The position numbers were made by a program, and so were the translations under genes. A DNA stretch of 64,000 bases from Rubrobacter xylanophilus (GTDB lineage Bacteria; Actinomycetota; Rubrobacteria; Rubrobacterales; Rubrobacteraceae), in NCBI RefSeq assembly GCF_007164525.1, contig NZ_AP019791.1, forward strand, positions 1,227,501 to 1,291,500, given 5' to 3'. The notes beneath the pieces are model-generated. The model searched no databases, was not told the origin of the DNA, and worked only from the letters and a program-made list of their open reading frames with translations. Below are positions 21,815 through 30,281 of this stretch, piece by piece. Within the stretch, counting starts at the first letter, position 1; the number at the start of each line of letters is the position of its first letter.

Positions 21815-21898
21815 GCCGGAGTGGCGGAACCGGTAGACGCGCCGGACTCAAAATCCGGTGGCCTTCGGGCCGTGTGGGTTCGAGTCCCACCTCCGGCA
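21815..21898 (+). tRNA. tRNA-Leu, anticodon CAA; integration site of the element
   Basis: 84-base cloverleaf. Acceptor stem GCCGGAG pairs with CTCCGGC, discriminator A. The anticodon stem CCGGA/TCCGG holds loop CTCAAAA, giving CAA. A long variable arm (GGCCTTCGGGCC) marks a class II tRNA, and the T-loop is GGTTCGAGTCCC. CCA is not fully encoded. An integrase gene begins 100 bases beyond, with no second tRNA fragment inside the window, so the 3' part of this gene is the likely attachment core. Confidence 0.95.
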
Positions 21899-21948
21899 CA
21901 GTACGAATCTCCTGCAAAAGCGGCGAAAACCTGGTCCACAAAGAGGAT

Positions 21949-21975
21949 GCCCCGGCTTTCTCGCCGGGGCCGTTT
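21949..21975 (+). terminator. Rho-independent terminator after tRNA-Leu
   Basis: Stem GCCCCGG/CCGGGGC with an 8-base loop followed by CGTTT. Placed to end the tRNA transcript, and it may also end the int transcript from the other side. Confidence 0.6.
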
Positions 21976-21997
21976 ACTGCAACCGTACTGCAACCCG
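21976..21997. repeat. Tandem 11-mers, possible integrase arm sites
   Basis: ACTGCAACCGT at 21976-21986 is followed at once by ACTGCAACCCG at 21987-21997, between the tRNA and the int stop codon. Short direct repeats here are typical arm-type binding sites of tyrosine integrases; the assignment is by position only. Confidence 0.4.
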
Positions 21998-23125
21998 TCA
22001 GCTGAGGGCTTCTTCGAGGGCGCGGGCGGCGCTGTCTTGCATATCGGGGAGCACGTGCGAGTAGGTGTCGAGGGTGATAGCGATGTTGGAGTGCCCCAGC
22101 ATCTCCGAGACGACCTTGGGGTTGACGTTCTTGGTGAGCAGCAGCGTCGCGCAGGTGTGCCGCAGGTCGTGGAAGCGGGTCTTCTCCGGCAGTTTCGCGC
22201 GCTTGAGGAGCGGCTTGAATTGGCGTGAGGTGATGTCGCGTCGGTCGAGGGGCTCGCCGGTCTCGGAGGCGAACACGAGCCCGTTCTCTTGCCACAGGGA
22301 GCCGGCCCGGTCTATTTCTTCCAGCTGGCGCGCCAGGTGGGCTCTGAGGGCGTCCACAGCGCTCCTGGTCAGGCTGACGCGGCGACGGCTGCCCTTGGTC
22401 TTGGGCGCGGCGAGGCGGGGGCCGCCCCTCGCCGTGGTCAGGGTACGCTTGACGTGCAGAGATCCTGTCTCCAGGTCCACGTCCTCCCACTTGAGGCCCA
22501 GGAGTTCGCCCTGCCTGAGCCCGGTGTGGACGGCGAGCGCGTAGAGGGCTTCGAGGCGATCGCCGCGGGCCGCGTCGAGCAGCATCTTGACCTGCTCCGG
22601 GGTGAGGGGCCGGATCTCCTCCCGGCGTACCTGCGGGGGCTTGACGGCCTCCGTGGCGTTGCGCGGGATGAGTCCATCGTGGACGGCCTGCTTGAGCGCC
22701 TTGTGGAGCGTGACGTGGATGTACTGCACGGTACGGGGGCTCAAGGTTTGGAGCTTCTCCTTGTAGAGAGCGCGCACGTGGGTCGGGGATAGGACCTTGA
22801 GCTTGACGTCGCCCAGCATGGGGATAATGTGTGTCCGCGAGATCTGCTCGTACCGCTCGTAGGTGGTGTTCCTGACCGTGTCCTTCACGGAATCTTCCAG
22901 CCAGCGGGAGAGATACTCGCGGAGCTTGAGGCCCTCCGCGTCGAAGACAAGCCCGCCCTCGCGGTCGGAGAGCGCCCTGGCCAGCTTCTTCGCCACCTCC
23001 GCTCTCGTCTTGCCATAGAGCGTCTTGCGCTTGCGCCCGTTTGCGGTGTGCACGTAGTACTGGGCCATCCAGCCGCCATTCTTGCGGCGGGAGATGGTCC
23101 CTTCGCCGTTTCCCCTCTTGCCCAA
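21998..23125 (-). CDS. int: Tyrosine integrase of the element
   Basis: 375 residues. An AP2-like arm-binding N-terminus (GKRGNGEGTISRRKNGGW) is followed by a SAM-like core-binding domain (about 75-165). The catalytic domain has Arg204 (HTGLRQGELLGL), Lys244, His319 and Arg322 (HDLRHT), His345 (LGHS) and Tyr355 (DTYSHV), all intact. Catalyses integration and excision at the adjacent tRNA-Leu. Transcribed toward the tRNA, and probably paired with one of the small HTH proteins at the right end acting as excisionase. Confidence 0.95.
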   Translation of the reverse strand: MGKRGNGEGTISRRKNGGWMAQYYVHTANGRKRKTLYGKTRAEVAKKLARALSDREGGLVFDAEGLKLREYLSRWLEDSVKDTVRNTTYERYEQISRTHIIPMLGDVKLKVLSPTHVRALYKEKLQTLSPRTVQYIHVTLHKALKQAVHDGLIPRNATEAVKPPQVRREEIRPLTPEQVKMLLDAARGDRLEALYALAVHTGLRQGELLGLKWEDVDLETGSLHVKRTLTTARGGPRLAAPKTKGSRRRVSLTRSAVDALRAHLARQLEEIDRAGSLWQENGLVFASETGEPLDRRDITSRQFKPLLKRAKLPEKTRFHDLRHTCATLLLTKNVNPKVVSEMLGHSNIAITLDTYSHVLPDMQDSAARALEEALS

Positions 23126-23128
23126 AAC

Positions 23129-23329
23129 CTACTCCTCCTTCAGCAGCTCCTCGGGCTCCACCCCGAGGGCCTCGGCCAGCTTACGGATCGTGCGGGGATG
23201 CGCCCCCTGCCGGCCGCTCTCTATGCGCCAGATCGTGTTGTGGGAGACGCCGGAGAGCTCCTCCAGCTCCCGCATCGAGAGCACCTTTCGCCTCCTCAAC
23301 TCCTTCAACCGCTCCGTATCCACCTCCAT
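23129..23329 (-). CDS. Xre-type HTH regulator
   Basis: 66 residues, essentially one HTH_3 domain: LKELRRRKVLSMRELEELSG, then VSHNTIWRIESGRQ and PRTIRKLAEALGV. Start at MEVDTERLKELRR; a longer frame from 23527 has no domain support. It sits three bases upstream of int, so it is likely to control integrase expression. Confidence 0.8.
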   Translation of the reverse strand: MEVDTERLKELRRRKVLSMRELEELSGVSHNTIWRIESGRQGAHPRTIRKLAEALGVEPEELLKEE

Positions 23330-23427
23330 GCCCCGTAGCTTACCTGCTCTCGTGATGATCCTACGGCATAACGTAGACGATCTAAATACAAATAGTAGGC
23401 GCGAGAGTATAAAAAGCGGGGCGACCG

Positions 23428-23829
23428 TCAAGCCGCCCCTGCCTTTGTCGTGAGCTCCACCCTGTAGAGATCGAGCGCCTCGGCGCTCACCCGGCCCCAG
23501 CGCCTGCGCCCGAGCAGGGAGAACCACGGCTTACCGTAGCGCCTGAGCGTTTCGAGGCCACCGAGCCTGCCCCATCGGGCGAAGTCGCCGGATTGCGAGT
23601 GACCGGCACGATGCTCGGAGGCCGGGATCGGTGCGGCCGAGGTCTCGATCAGGCTGACCAGGTTCTCGCGAGAGATGTCGGGATCTACCCCGTAGCGGAA
23701 CGCTTCCTCTTCCCAATCGAACCACGCCTGGAGACCCGCCCCGTCGAGCTCGCCGGAGGCCGCCCGGTCGAAGAAACCGAGCAGGCACCGGGGGACGCGG
23801 TGGTGGACCTCAAAGCGGCAGGCGGCCAT
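23428..23829 (-). CDS. HNH-like small protein of the element
   Basis: 133 residues. The N-terminal segment CRFEVHHRVPRCLLGFFD and the later SRENLVSLIET are spaced like the first half and the Asn of HNH endonucleases. A third His-rich stretch is EHRAGHSQSGDFARWG, followed by basic residues. Assignment to HNH nucleases is by motif only; the final metal-binding His is not certain. Overlaps the next gene's stop by one base. Confidence 0.5.
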   Translation of the reverse strand: MAACRFEVHHRVPRCLLGFFDRAASGELDGAGLQAWFDWEEEAFRYGVDPDISRENLVSLIETSAAPIPASEHRAGHSQSGDFARWGRLGGLETLRRYGKPWFSLLGRRRWGRVSAEALDLYRVELTTKAGAA

Positions 23830-24104
23830 CAGGCCGCCCTCCGCCCCGCCAGGACCAGAGCCCGGCGCTGCTTCGCCGCCCAGATGAGCGCGGCGAAGAG
23901 GTGCTTGCAGGGCTGCCGACGACGACGCCAGTCGGCGCAGCCGCAGCGCCCCTCGCCGGCCAGCGACACCCGGTAGCTGCGGCCGGGTTGACTACAGGAC
24001 GGCACGGAGAGGCCGCCAGCGGGCATGGGCCGGATCTCGGCGCCGCGATCATGCCAGAGCGCGAGGCCCCGACGCGCACGACGCGCTACACTGGACTCAC
24101 TCAA
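23829..24104 (-). CDS. SWIM zinc-finger protein
   Basis: About 91 residues. YRVSLAGEGRCGCADWRRRR followed by QPCKHLFAALIWAA gives the CxC...CxH zinc motif of SWIM domains, which bind DNA or protein. I chose TTG at 24104 because AAAGGAG lies ten bases upstream; the frame upstream of it shows no domain. Start and ribosome site are in a hairpin (see 24102-24122). Confidence 0.65.
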   Translation of the reverse strand: MSESSVARRARRGLALWHDRGAEIRPMPAGGLSVPSCSQPGRSYRVSLAGEGRCGCADWRRRRQPCKHLFAALIWAAKQRRALVLAGRRAA

Positions 24105-24122
24105 AGGAACCACTCTCCTTTG
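24102..24122 (-). promoter_or_regulatory. Hairpin sequestering the SWIM gene ribosome site
   Basis: On the mRNA strand CAAAGGA and TCCTTTG form a perfect 7-bp stem with a 7-base loop. One arm holds the Shine-Dalgarno sequence and the other the TTG start. The site could also be a protein operator. Confidence 0.4.
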
Positions 24123-24128
24123 GGTCAG

Positions 24129-24168
24129 GCCCCAGGGTGTTGGCGCACCGCTGGGGCGTTTCTCTTTT
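24129..24168 (+). terminator. Plus-strand terminator in an otherwise empty region
   Basis: Stem GCCCCAG (24129-24135) and CTGGGGC (24151-24157), extended by GTG/CAC, then GTTTCTCTTTT. It points in the plus direction, although no plus-strand gene ends here; it may stop read-through or belong to a small RNA. Confidence 0.45.
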
Positions 24169-24828
24169 CCGCACCCCACCTTCCAGGCGGAGCGCGACCT
24201 GGGGGCGAAACGAGCGACGGGACGAAGGGAACGCAAGGGGAAGCTCCGCTTAGGCGAAAAGTTTTGCGGAGCAAACCCCTTGTGGGCGGCCAGCAAAGCT
24301 GGCCGAGTTTTCGCCGACCCTTGCGTGGACGACTCCCGTCGCTACGCTGCTAGCCCTTCGCGCGCTTCCCCGCGCTCGGCCTTTGTGGAACGGAGAGGAC
24401 GCTTGTTGCGTGGAGGTGATCTCTTACACAGAAGGCGGTCCGGCGGGCGGCAGCCGGCCGGTTGCCGAGCTTCGTCCAACACGACAGATGGCTCGGGGGC
24501 GGGGTGCCGACCCTGCGGGGCGGCACTCCGCCTTTACACCGCGGCGCTGCTCGTGGGCGTTCGATGAGGGCCGGGGTCGGCGGAGCGTAAGCGGAGCCGA
24601 CTGCGGTCCGTCTCGTGGAGCTTCACCGTCCGCCCTCGCACACAACGGGAGCACAGCCCATCCCTGCCAGGTTGCCGCAGGCAACCCCGAAGGGGCAGCA
24701 TAGGGCCGCCTGGGAGGTGGGTGTGCGAGTCTCTATGGAGAGAACCGATGTCCTGACCTGAGGGAGCCTGCGTCAACTCGTGGACGAAGCCACCATATAG
24801 CCTGGCGTCTTCTCAAATTGATGAAATT
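24169..24828. other. Gap without a recognisable gene
   Basis: About 660 bases between the SWIM gene and the sedolisin gene. Open frames exist on both strands but show no domain, ribosome site or codon pattern I trust. One inverted repeat (GCTCCGC and GCGGAGC around 24251-24280) is visible. GC is high like the integrase side, whereas the next gene is clearly lower, so this may be a junction between imported blocks. Confidence 0.5.
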
Positions 24829-26274
24829 CTATTCGCTACTGATCTCCCGGCGTGTAGTAGCTCCCGGTTCATCCAATAAAGTTGAGATAAGCCTGCGGAC
24901 GTTGGGGGTTCCCAGGCCCGTCGGTATGTCGTAGTTGGATTTGGCCTCAAAACCTTCCGAAGAGATCCCGTTGTTACCCACCGTCACGTCGTGGAAAGCT
25001 CTGGCGTACCTAGCTCGATCAGCTCCTATTCTGTAAAGAGTCGGATTGAGAAATCCGAGAGGTCGCCCGGCGGCCTGGTTGGCTAGCGCCGCGATGGCCG
25101 CCCATTGAGGTGTTCCTGCACTGGTGCCGCCGGAGAAATAGAAACCGTTTCCTTCTTCCAGGAAGCCGTAGTAGACCAAGACCCCGGTATAACTCGAAGC
25201 GTTGTAGCCGACATCCGCAGTGGTCCTGGCATTCATGCCGGAGAGTGCTTGCTGATAAGGTGGGGCTTCGAAGATTTTGCTTGGCGCCCCACCGGTCGCC
25301 CGAGTATTGCCAAGCTTGCAGCCGTACGGGCACAGGGCGGGATCGGAGTCGTTCCAGACTATCTCATTACGATATTCACCTGCGTCGTTGGCGAAGAGAG
25401 AGGTACCACCGACTGCGGTGACCAGAGGATCCGAAGCAGGGAAGAGCGCGTTGGGCACCTCGTAACCGTTCTCTGCCCCTGCATCGCCCGCTGCCGCGAA
25501 GACGCTAATATTCCCGGCTTGAGCGTCTTCGTATATCTTGTGCGCCTGCCTGAGGTGTAGGTTGTTACCTTTGCCTCTTATAGAACCTTCCGGCGCACCG
25601 AAGCTCAAGGGCATTACCTCCCCGAGGTTGTTATCGATCACGAAGCGTTGAGCGCGATTGATCGAGTTCCCCTTGCTATTCGGTGCCACCACGAGATTGA
25701 TCGTGGCTTCGGGCGCTATCGCGTGGGCCCATTGCACGTCTAAGCTGGTCTCCGCGGCCCAGGAGGTCTGCGCGGGATGTTGCTCCGGCTTATAAGGCCG
25801 TTTGCCTCCAGGGTAGAACAGATTGAACTTGGGCTTGGGCAAGCCGAAAGCTTCACTGAAAGTTTCCAGATCCTCCCTGATGGTAGGACTACCGTAAGCC
25901 ACAACGATCGCGATACTCTGTCCTTCTCCGGTGAGGTCATCCGGGACGTTGTAAGCAGCGCGGATGTGCTCCGGCGCGTAGCAGGCGAAACCGAACTGCG
26001 TCTTGCATTGAGAAGGGGTGTAGGGGAACGTTTGCTGATTAGCGGTGTTTCTTGCTGCGGGAGCGTCCGCGGTGGGGACACGTTGGTAAGGAGGGTCCGT
26101 CACGTACTCTATGGGAGAGCGATTCGATCCGTCCTCCTCCTGGGCTTTCGGTTGCCCGTTTGCTCCCGATGCTGCCGTAAGAGAGAGTATGAGGCAGCCG
26201 GTAACCAGCAACGACTTTAGAAGCCATTGCGCCTTGTGCTCACCTTCGGTCCTGGCGCGTGATGAACCGGACAA
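24829..26274 (-). CDS. Secreted sedolisin-family (S53) serine protease, candidate leader peptidase
   Basis: 481 residues with a signal peptide (hydrophobic core LLVTGCLILSLTAASG). The catalytic residues of sedolisins are all present: Glu175 and Asp179 (ETSLDVQW), oxyanion Asp264 (AAAGDAGAENG) and Ser385 (SGGTSAGTPQWA). A calcium-site tail FHDVTVG...YDIPTGLGTPN follows. The usual long S53 propeptide is missing. TTG start at 26274 with GGAGGAG upstream, 12 bases after the lanT stop. Its place at the end of lanBCDT suggests that it removes the lantibiotic leader, the job done by subtilisin-type (S8) LanP enzymes in epidermin-type clusters. The LanA leader ends in Pro-Gln rather than Pro-Arg, consistent with a different protease. 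Confidence 0.85.
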   Translation of the reverse strand: MSGSSRARTEGEHKAQWLLKSLLVTGCLILSLTAASGANGQPKAQEEDGSNRSPIEYVTDPPYQRVPTADAPAARNTANQQTFPYTPSQCKTQFGFACYAPEHIRAAYNVPDDLTGEGQSIAIVVAYGSPTIREDLETFSEAFGLPKPKFNLFYPGGKRPYKPEQHPAQTSWAAETSLDVQWAHAIAPEATINLVVAPNSKGNSINRAQRFVIDNNLGEVMPLSFGAPEGSIRGKGNNLHLRQAHKIYEDAQAGNISVFAAAGDAGAENGYEVPNALFPASDPLVTAVGGTSLFANDAGEYRNEIVWNDSDPALCPYGCKLGNTRATGGAPSKIFEAPPYQQALSGMNARTTADVGYNASSYTGVLVYYGFLEEGNGFYFSGGTSAGTPQWAAIAALANQAAGRPLGFLNPTLYRIGADRARYARAFHDVTVGNNGISSEGFEAKSNYDIPTGLGTPNVRRLISTLLDEPGATTRREISSE

Positions 26275-26286
26275 GATCGTCTCCTC

Positions 26287-28215
26287 CTACGGCGTTCTAG
26301 AATCTTCGGAGTTCGTGGCGGATTTCGCCCTCGTGCAGTTCTTCGGAGTCGGGCTCGAACTTTTCTGATTACCGCCGAGTTGCTTCGTGTAGAGCCTGCG
26401 GTAGAGCGTGCTGGACCCCATCAGCTCCGCGTGGGTTCCCTGGGCCACGATTCGACCGGAGTCGAGCACGACTATGCGATCCGCGTTCACCACCGTGGAC
26501 AAACGATGGGCTATGACGAGAGCGGTTTTCTGCGCCATCAAACGGGAGACGGCGTCCTGTACCAGGGCCTCACTCTCGGCGTCGAGGTTGCTCGTCGCCT
26601 CGTCGAGAACGAGGATCCCAGGATCCGAAAGCAGGGTGCGCGCTATGGATAGGCGCTGCCTTTGGCCTCCTGAGAGCTTGACTCCCCGTTCTCCTATCAG
26701 GCTGTCGTACCCGTTTTCGAGACCGGATACGAACTCGTGCGCGTTAGCCGCCCGGGCCGCGGCTTCGACCTCGGCGTCGGTCGCGGAGAGTTTCCCGTAA
26801 CGGATGTTGTCGCGCACCGTGCCGGAGAAGAGCGCCACGTCCTGGGCGACCAGACCTATCCGAGAGCGTAGCGCTCGGAGACCCAGCTCCCGGATGTCCG
26901 TGCCGTCTACGAAAATCTCGCCGGAGTCGATCTCGTAGAAGCGCAAGAGTAGAGAGACGAGGGTGGATTTGCCGGCCCCGCTCGGGCCGACCAGGGCAAC
27001 CGTCTCTCCCGGACTCACATCGAAGCTGACCTCGTGTAGGACTTTCTCCCCGTTGTCGTAAGAGAAGCTAACGTCGCTGAACTCTATGCGGCCTTCCGCA
27101 TTCTCGGAGTGGCCGTTTTGCGAAGCATCCAAGTCCTCGCCCGCCGTGTCCATCAGCGAGAAGATGCGGTCGGAAGCTGCCAGGGCCTGCTGGAGCTGGG
27201 TGTACTGGCCGGTGAGGCCGGTCGCCGGGCCACTCATCATCACCATGTAGATCAAGAAGGCCACGAACTCGCCCGCCGGGAGGGTCCCGACTACCACCCG
27301 GTGTCCACCGTAGTACAGCACGCCGATGAGCGTGGACACGACTATCAGCATCACCGCGGGGCCAAGGATCGCCGAAATCTTCGCTTGCCGCATAGAAGCG
27401 TCAAAGACCTTCTGCGCTCCGTCCGCGAAGCGCTGCTGCTCGTGGTCTTCGCGGGCGAAGCTCTTCACCACCCGGATGGCGCCGAAGGTTTGCTCCATGA
27501 TCGACGTGAGATCGGCCACGTTTTTCTGTACCTCGCCCGTTACCTTCCTGACCTGGCGCCCAAAGATGGCGCCTACCGCCACGACGAATGGAACCGCGAC
27601 GAATATCAGGAGGCTCATACGCCAATCCAGAACGAACATCAGGACGGCCGCTCCCAGAACGGTGACGACCTGCGAGACGATCTCCACCAGGTTGTTCGAG
27701 ACGAGATTGCGTATGAGCGTAGTGTCGTTCGAGATGCGACTTATCAGCTCCCCGGTCCTCTCCCGGTCGAAGTAGTTGAGGGGGAAGCGTTGCGTCCTGG
27801 AGTAGACTCGGACCATCAAGTCTTTCACGAAGCTCTGTCCAGCGTAGGCCAGAAGGTAGATCCTCGCGGAAGAGAAGATGCCCTGGACCGCAAAGAGGAG
27901 GAGCAGGCTCGTTGCGAGGACGCCTAGGGCGCCTTCGCTTCCGGACAGGATGCCGTCCATGAAATACTGAACCGACCATGGTAGGGCGAGCGTGGCTCCC
28001 GTCGCGCCCAGCGTCGCAAGCCCGGCGAGAAGCAAGGGTCTCCACATGGGCCGGATCAATCCGGCCAGCCGAAAGACGGTGTTCTCCTTTGCCGGATCGT
28101 TAGGGTCGGTTGCGTCGGCAGTGAGGTGCGTCCCGGCCTCGGCTGATGCCATTTCGTCGAAGTTGCCGGAGCGACGAGCCGCTCTTTCTTGGTAGGTTGT
28201 TCTCTGTCCGGCCAT
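26287..28215 (-). CDS. lanT: ABC transporter, fused membrane and ATPase domains (LanT-type exporter)
   Basis: 642 residues, MsbA-like half transporter with six transmembrane helices (about 50-350) and an ATPase domain. The ATPase has Walker A GPSGAGKST, signature LSGGQRQRLSIA and Walker B ILVLDEATS. No N-terminal C39 peptidase domain, so it exports without cleaving. This fits class I lantibiotics, where a separate protease removes the leader outside the cell. Begins two bases after the lanD stop. Confidence 0.88.
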   Translation of the reverse strand: MAGQRTTYQERAARRSGNFDEMASAEAGTHLTADATDPNDPAKENTVFRLAGLIRPMWRPLLLAGLATLGATGATLALPWSVQYFMDGILSGSEGALGVLATSLLLLFAVQGIFSSARIYLLAYAGQSFVKDLMVRVYSRTQRFPLNYFDRERTGELISRISNDTTLIRNLVSNNLVEIVSQVVTVLGAAVLMFVLDWRMSLLIFVAVPFVVAVGAIFGRQVRKVTGEVQKNVADLTSIMEQTFGAIRVVKSFAREDHEQQRFADGAQKVFDASMRQAKISAILGPAVMLIVVSTLIGVLYYGGHRVVVGTLPAGEFVAFLIYMVMMSGPATGLTGQYTQLQQALAASDRIFSLMDTAGEDLDASQNGHSENAEGRIEFSDVSFSYDNGEKVLHEVSFDVSPGETVALVGPSGAGKSTLVSLLLRFYEIDSGEIFVDGTDIRELGLRALRSRIGLVAQDVALFSGTVRDNIRYGKLSATDAEVEAAARAANAHEFVSGLENGYDSLIGERGVKLSGGQRQRLSIARTLLSDPGILVLDEATSNLDAESEALVQDAVSRLMAQKTALVIAHRLSTVVNADRIVVLDSGRIVAQGTHAELMGSSTLYRRLYTKQLGGNQKSSSPTPKNCTRAKSATNSEDSRTP

Positions 28216-28217
28216 CT

Positions 28218-28829
28218 TCAGCCGACCCGGGCCTCGACCGGTTGACGTTGCCGCCGGATGTCTTGCAGTCTCTCGACCAGCTCTTCGGGGCCTGGAACGA
28301 CCCAGTTATCGCGCATCTCCCCCGAAGCGACTTCGAACGCCGTCGTCAGTTCTGGCTGTATGATCTTGTGGCCGTCCTCCTGCAAGAGACGAACGTTCCT
28401 CTGCACCGCCTTCTTGCGCCACATGGCGTCGTTGGCGTTCGGGCAGAAGATCACGGGTCTGGGAGAGGCCAGGATCGAGCTGGTGAGCAGGTTCGGCGCG
28501 ATCCCATGGGCGACCATGCCGAGCAGGTTGGCCGTGGCGGGGATCACCACGAACTCCTCAGCCCACCGGGAGAGTTCGACATGGCCGGGCCTCCGTTCCA
28601 TAGAGAGCTCCCCGTCCGTGAACACCCCGTCGCAGAACAGGGCGACGGTGGAAGGCGGGAGTATCCCGGCTGCGGCGTCGGTCATGATCACCCTTACCTC
28701 ATCGGCCAGCAGCGCCCGGAAGGCGGCCAGGTATGCTTGGATACCCAGAACCGCAACTGATCCTGATACCCCGACGAGCAAACGATCTATCCGACTTTCG
28801 GTCCGGACGTTCGCCTCTGTGTCCATCAC
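28218..28829 (-). CDS. lanD: EpiD-like flavoprotein cysteine decarboxylase
   Basis: 203 residues, HFCD fold with FMN. Active-site His83 (GHVELSRW), PATANL at 97-102 (EpiD has PASANT) and PNANDAMW at 130-137 (family PxMNxxMW). Oxidatively decarboxylates the C-terminal Cys of the precursor to an enethiol that closes the AviCys ring. The LanA core here ends Ser-Tyr-Cys-Cys, exactly the EpiD substrate type, so substrate and enzyme fit. Confidence 0.9.
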   Translation of the reverse strand: MMDTEANVRTESRIDRLLVGVSGSVAVLGIQAYLAAFRALLADEVRVIMTDAAAGILPPSTVALFCDGVFTDGELSMERRPGHVELSRWAEEFVVIPATANLLGMVAHGIAPNLLTSSILASPRPVIFCPNANDAMWRKKAVQRNVRLLQEDGHKIIQPELTTAFEVASGEMRDNWVVPGPEELVERLQDIRRQRQPVEARVG

Positions 28830-28889
28830 CTCTTCCTTCCTTTGTTGTTCGGTAGGTTTTCCGGCTATCTCAGGCTCTTTCAGCCGCGA

Positions 28890-30281
28890 TCAGGCGATTA
28901 AAAAAGCCGTGTCCCATTGCCGCTGGGGGCCTTCGCGCGCCACCGACAGCAGGCTCAGCGCCACGCCCGCAGCCCCTTCGAGCAAGCTCGCCGAGTCCAG
29001 GCCGTGCTGACCCTTCTCCGTGGGCACCTTGTCCTTGAAGCCAAAGGCGGAGTCCGGATCGAACTCCCGCAGTGCCTGTTCGGTCAAACCTTCGAGTAGT
29101 CGTGAGGCTTCCAGGTCTTGGCTGTCCTGGATGAACCGGTGCGATATCCTCAACAGGCCGGAGGTACCATGGCAGAAGTTCGGTCCGTCGAGGTTTCTGT
29201 TCGCCGGCGGACGGCGAAACACGGAGGCCATGCCCTCGAGTGCCGCCTCGCGCAACTCGGGATCTTCTAGCGCCCGTCCGGCCAACCACAGCGCCCGAGC
29301 CACTCCTGGGGTTCCGTAACACCAGGCCTCGCGCCTGATGTGCGGTCCCGCCGAAACACCGCCGATCTCTTCCTCCAGACGTACTCGATCCGGCCAGTAG
29401 TAGCCGTAGTCATCTTTCCGCCTACACCCGAGCAGCCATCCGGCCATGCGACGAGCGGCCTCCGCTTGTCCCGGAACCTCCACGCCTTCTAGCGAGGCGA
29501 GCGACAGTAGCGCCACGGGTCCCGCGATGCCGTGAGCCATGCCGCAGTTGAAGTTGCCCGCGGGGTACAGTTCCCGGTCCTGTCTCAGGAACTGGTTCTC
29601 CGCAGGGAGATACCAGCCCGGAACCTCGCGGCCTCCGACCTCGACCGACTCCGCGAGATAGACCAGGTAACTCAGGACCTTGAGAAGGGTCTCATGGTTG
29701 CCGGGACGGTCACTCGCGAGTAGAAGGTAACGTCCCGTGCCCGAGAGGCCGGAGACCACGTCGTAGGCGGACGCCAGAGCCCCTGTCTGGACCTTGCTCC
29801 GTACTCTTTCCTTGTGGATGATCTGTTCTGTACGTTCGGCGACCAGGGCATCCAATCGGTCCAGCAGTCTGCCGTACCGGGAGCGTCCGCGGGATGAGAT
29901 CAGGGCCGCGAAGGCCACGGCGCAAACCCCGTTAAAGAGCGACGGGAGCCCCGTGTCTCCGGCCGCCAGGATCGGGCCGCAGGCCGCGAGGTGCTCGTGC
30001 GCCGCGGCGTCCCAGCCGACCTCCGGCTCCAGGCGATCGAGCTCCGCGAAGAGCAACGCCACGCCCGGATAGCCGTGGGACAGCGAAACTCCTTCCCAGG
30101 GATGCGTGTTGAAGACGGGGTTCACGTTCCCTGGTGCCGTCGCCAACTCCTTTACTCTCGCCGGCGATCTCAGGCGATCTGCCACCTCATGGACGGCCTC
30201 CATCGCCCGCTGCCTCACGGAGGCGGACAGCGTAACCTCGAAAGGCTCCGGCCGGCGATCCTCGAACCCGCAAGCCTTCAT
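28890..30281 (-). CDS. lanC: LanC lanthionine cyclase
   Basis: 463 residues, alpha-toroid fold. Zinc ligands Cys321 (WCYGTPG), Cys370 and His371 (NFCHGTSG), and the conserved His250 in NCGMAHGIAGP. Adds Cys thiols across dehydrated Ser/Thr to form the lanthionine rings. The start overlaps the lanB stop in ATGA, so translation is probably coupled. Confidence 0.94.
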   Translation of the reverse strand: MKACGFEDRRPEPFEVTLSASVRQRAMEAVHEVADRLRSPARVKELATAPGNVNPVFNTHPWEGVSLSHGYPGVALLFAELDRLEPEVGWDAAAHEHLAACGPILAAGDTGLPSLFNGVCAVAFAALISSRGRSRYGRLLDRLDALVAERTEQIIHKERVRSKVQTGALASAYDVVSGLSGTGRYLLLASDRPGNHETLLKVLSYLVYLAESVEVGGREVPGWYLPAENQFLRQDRELYPAGNFNCGMAHGIAGPVALLSLASLEGVEVPGQAEAARRMAGWLLGCRRKDDYGYYWPDRVRLEEEIGGVSAGPHIRREAWCYGTPGVARALWLAGRALEDPELREAALEGMASVFRRPPANRNLDGPNFCHGTSGLLRISHRFIQDSQDLEASRLLEGLTEQALREFDPDSAFGFKDKVPTEKGQHGLDSASLLEGAAGVALSLLSVAREGPQRQWDTAFLIA

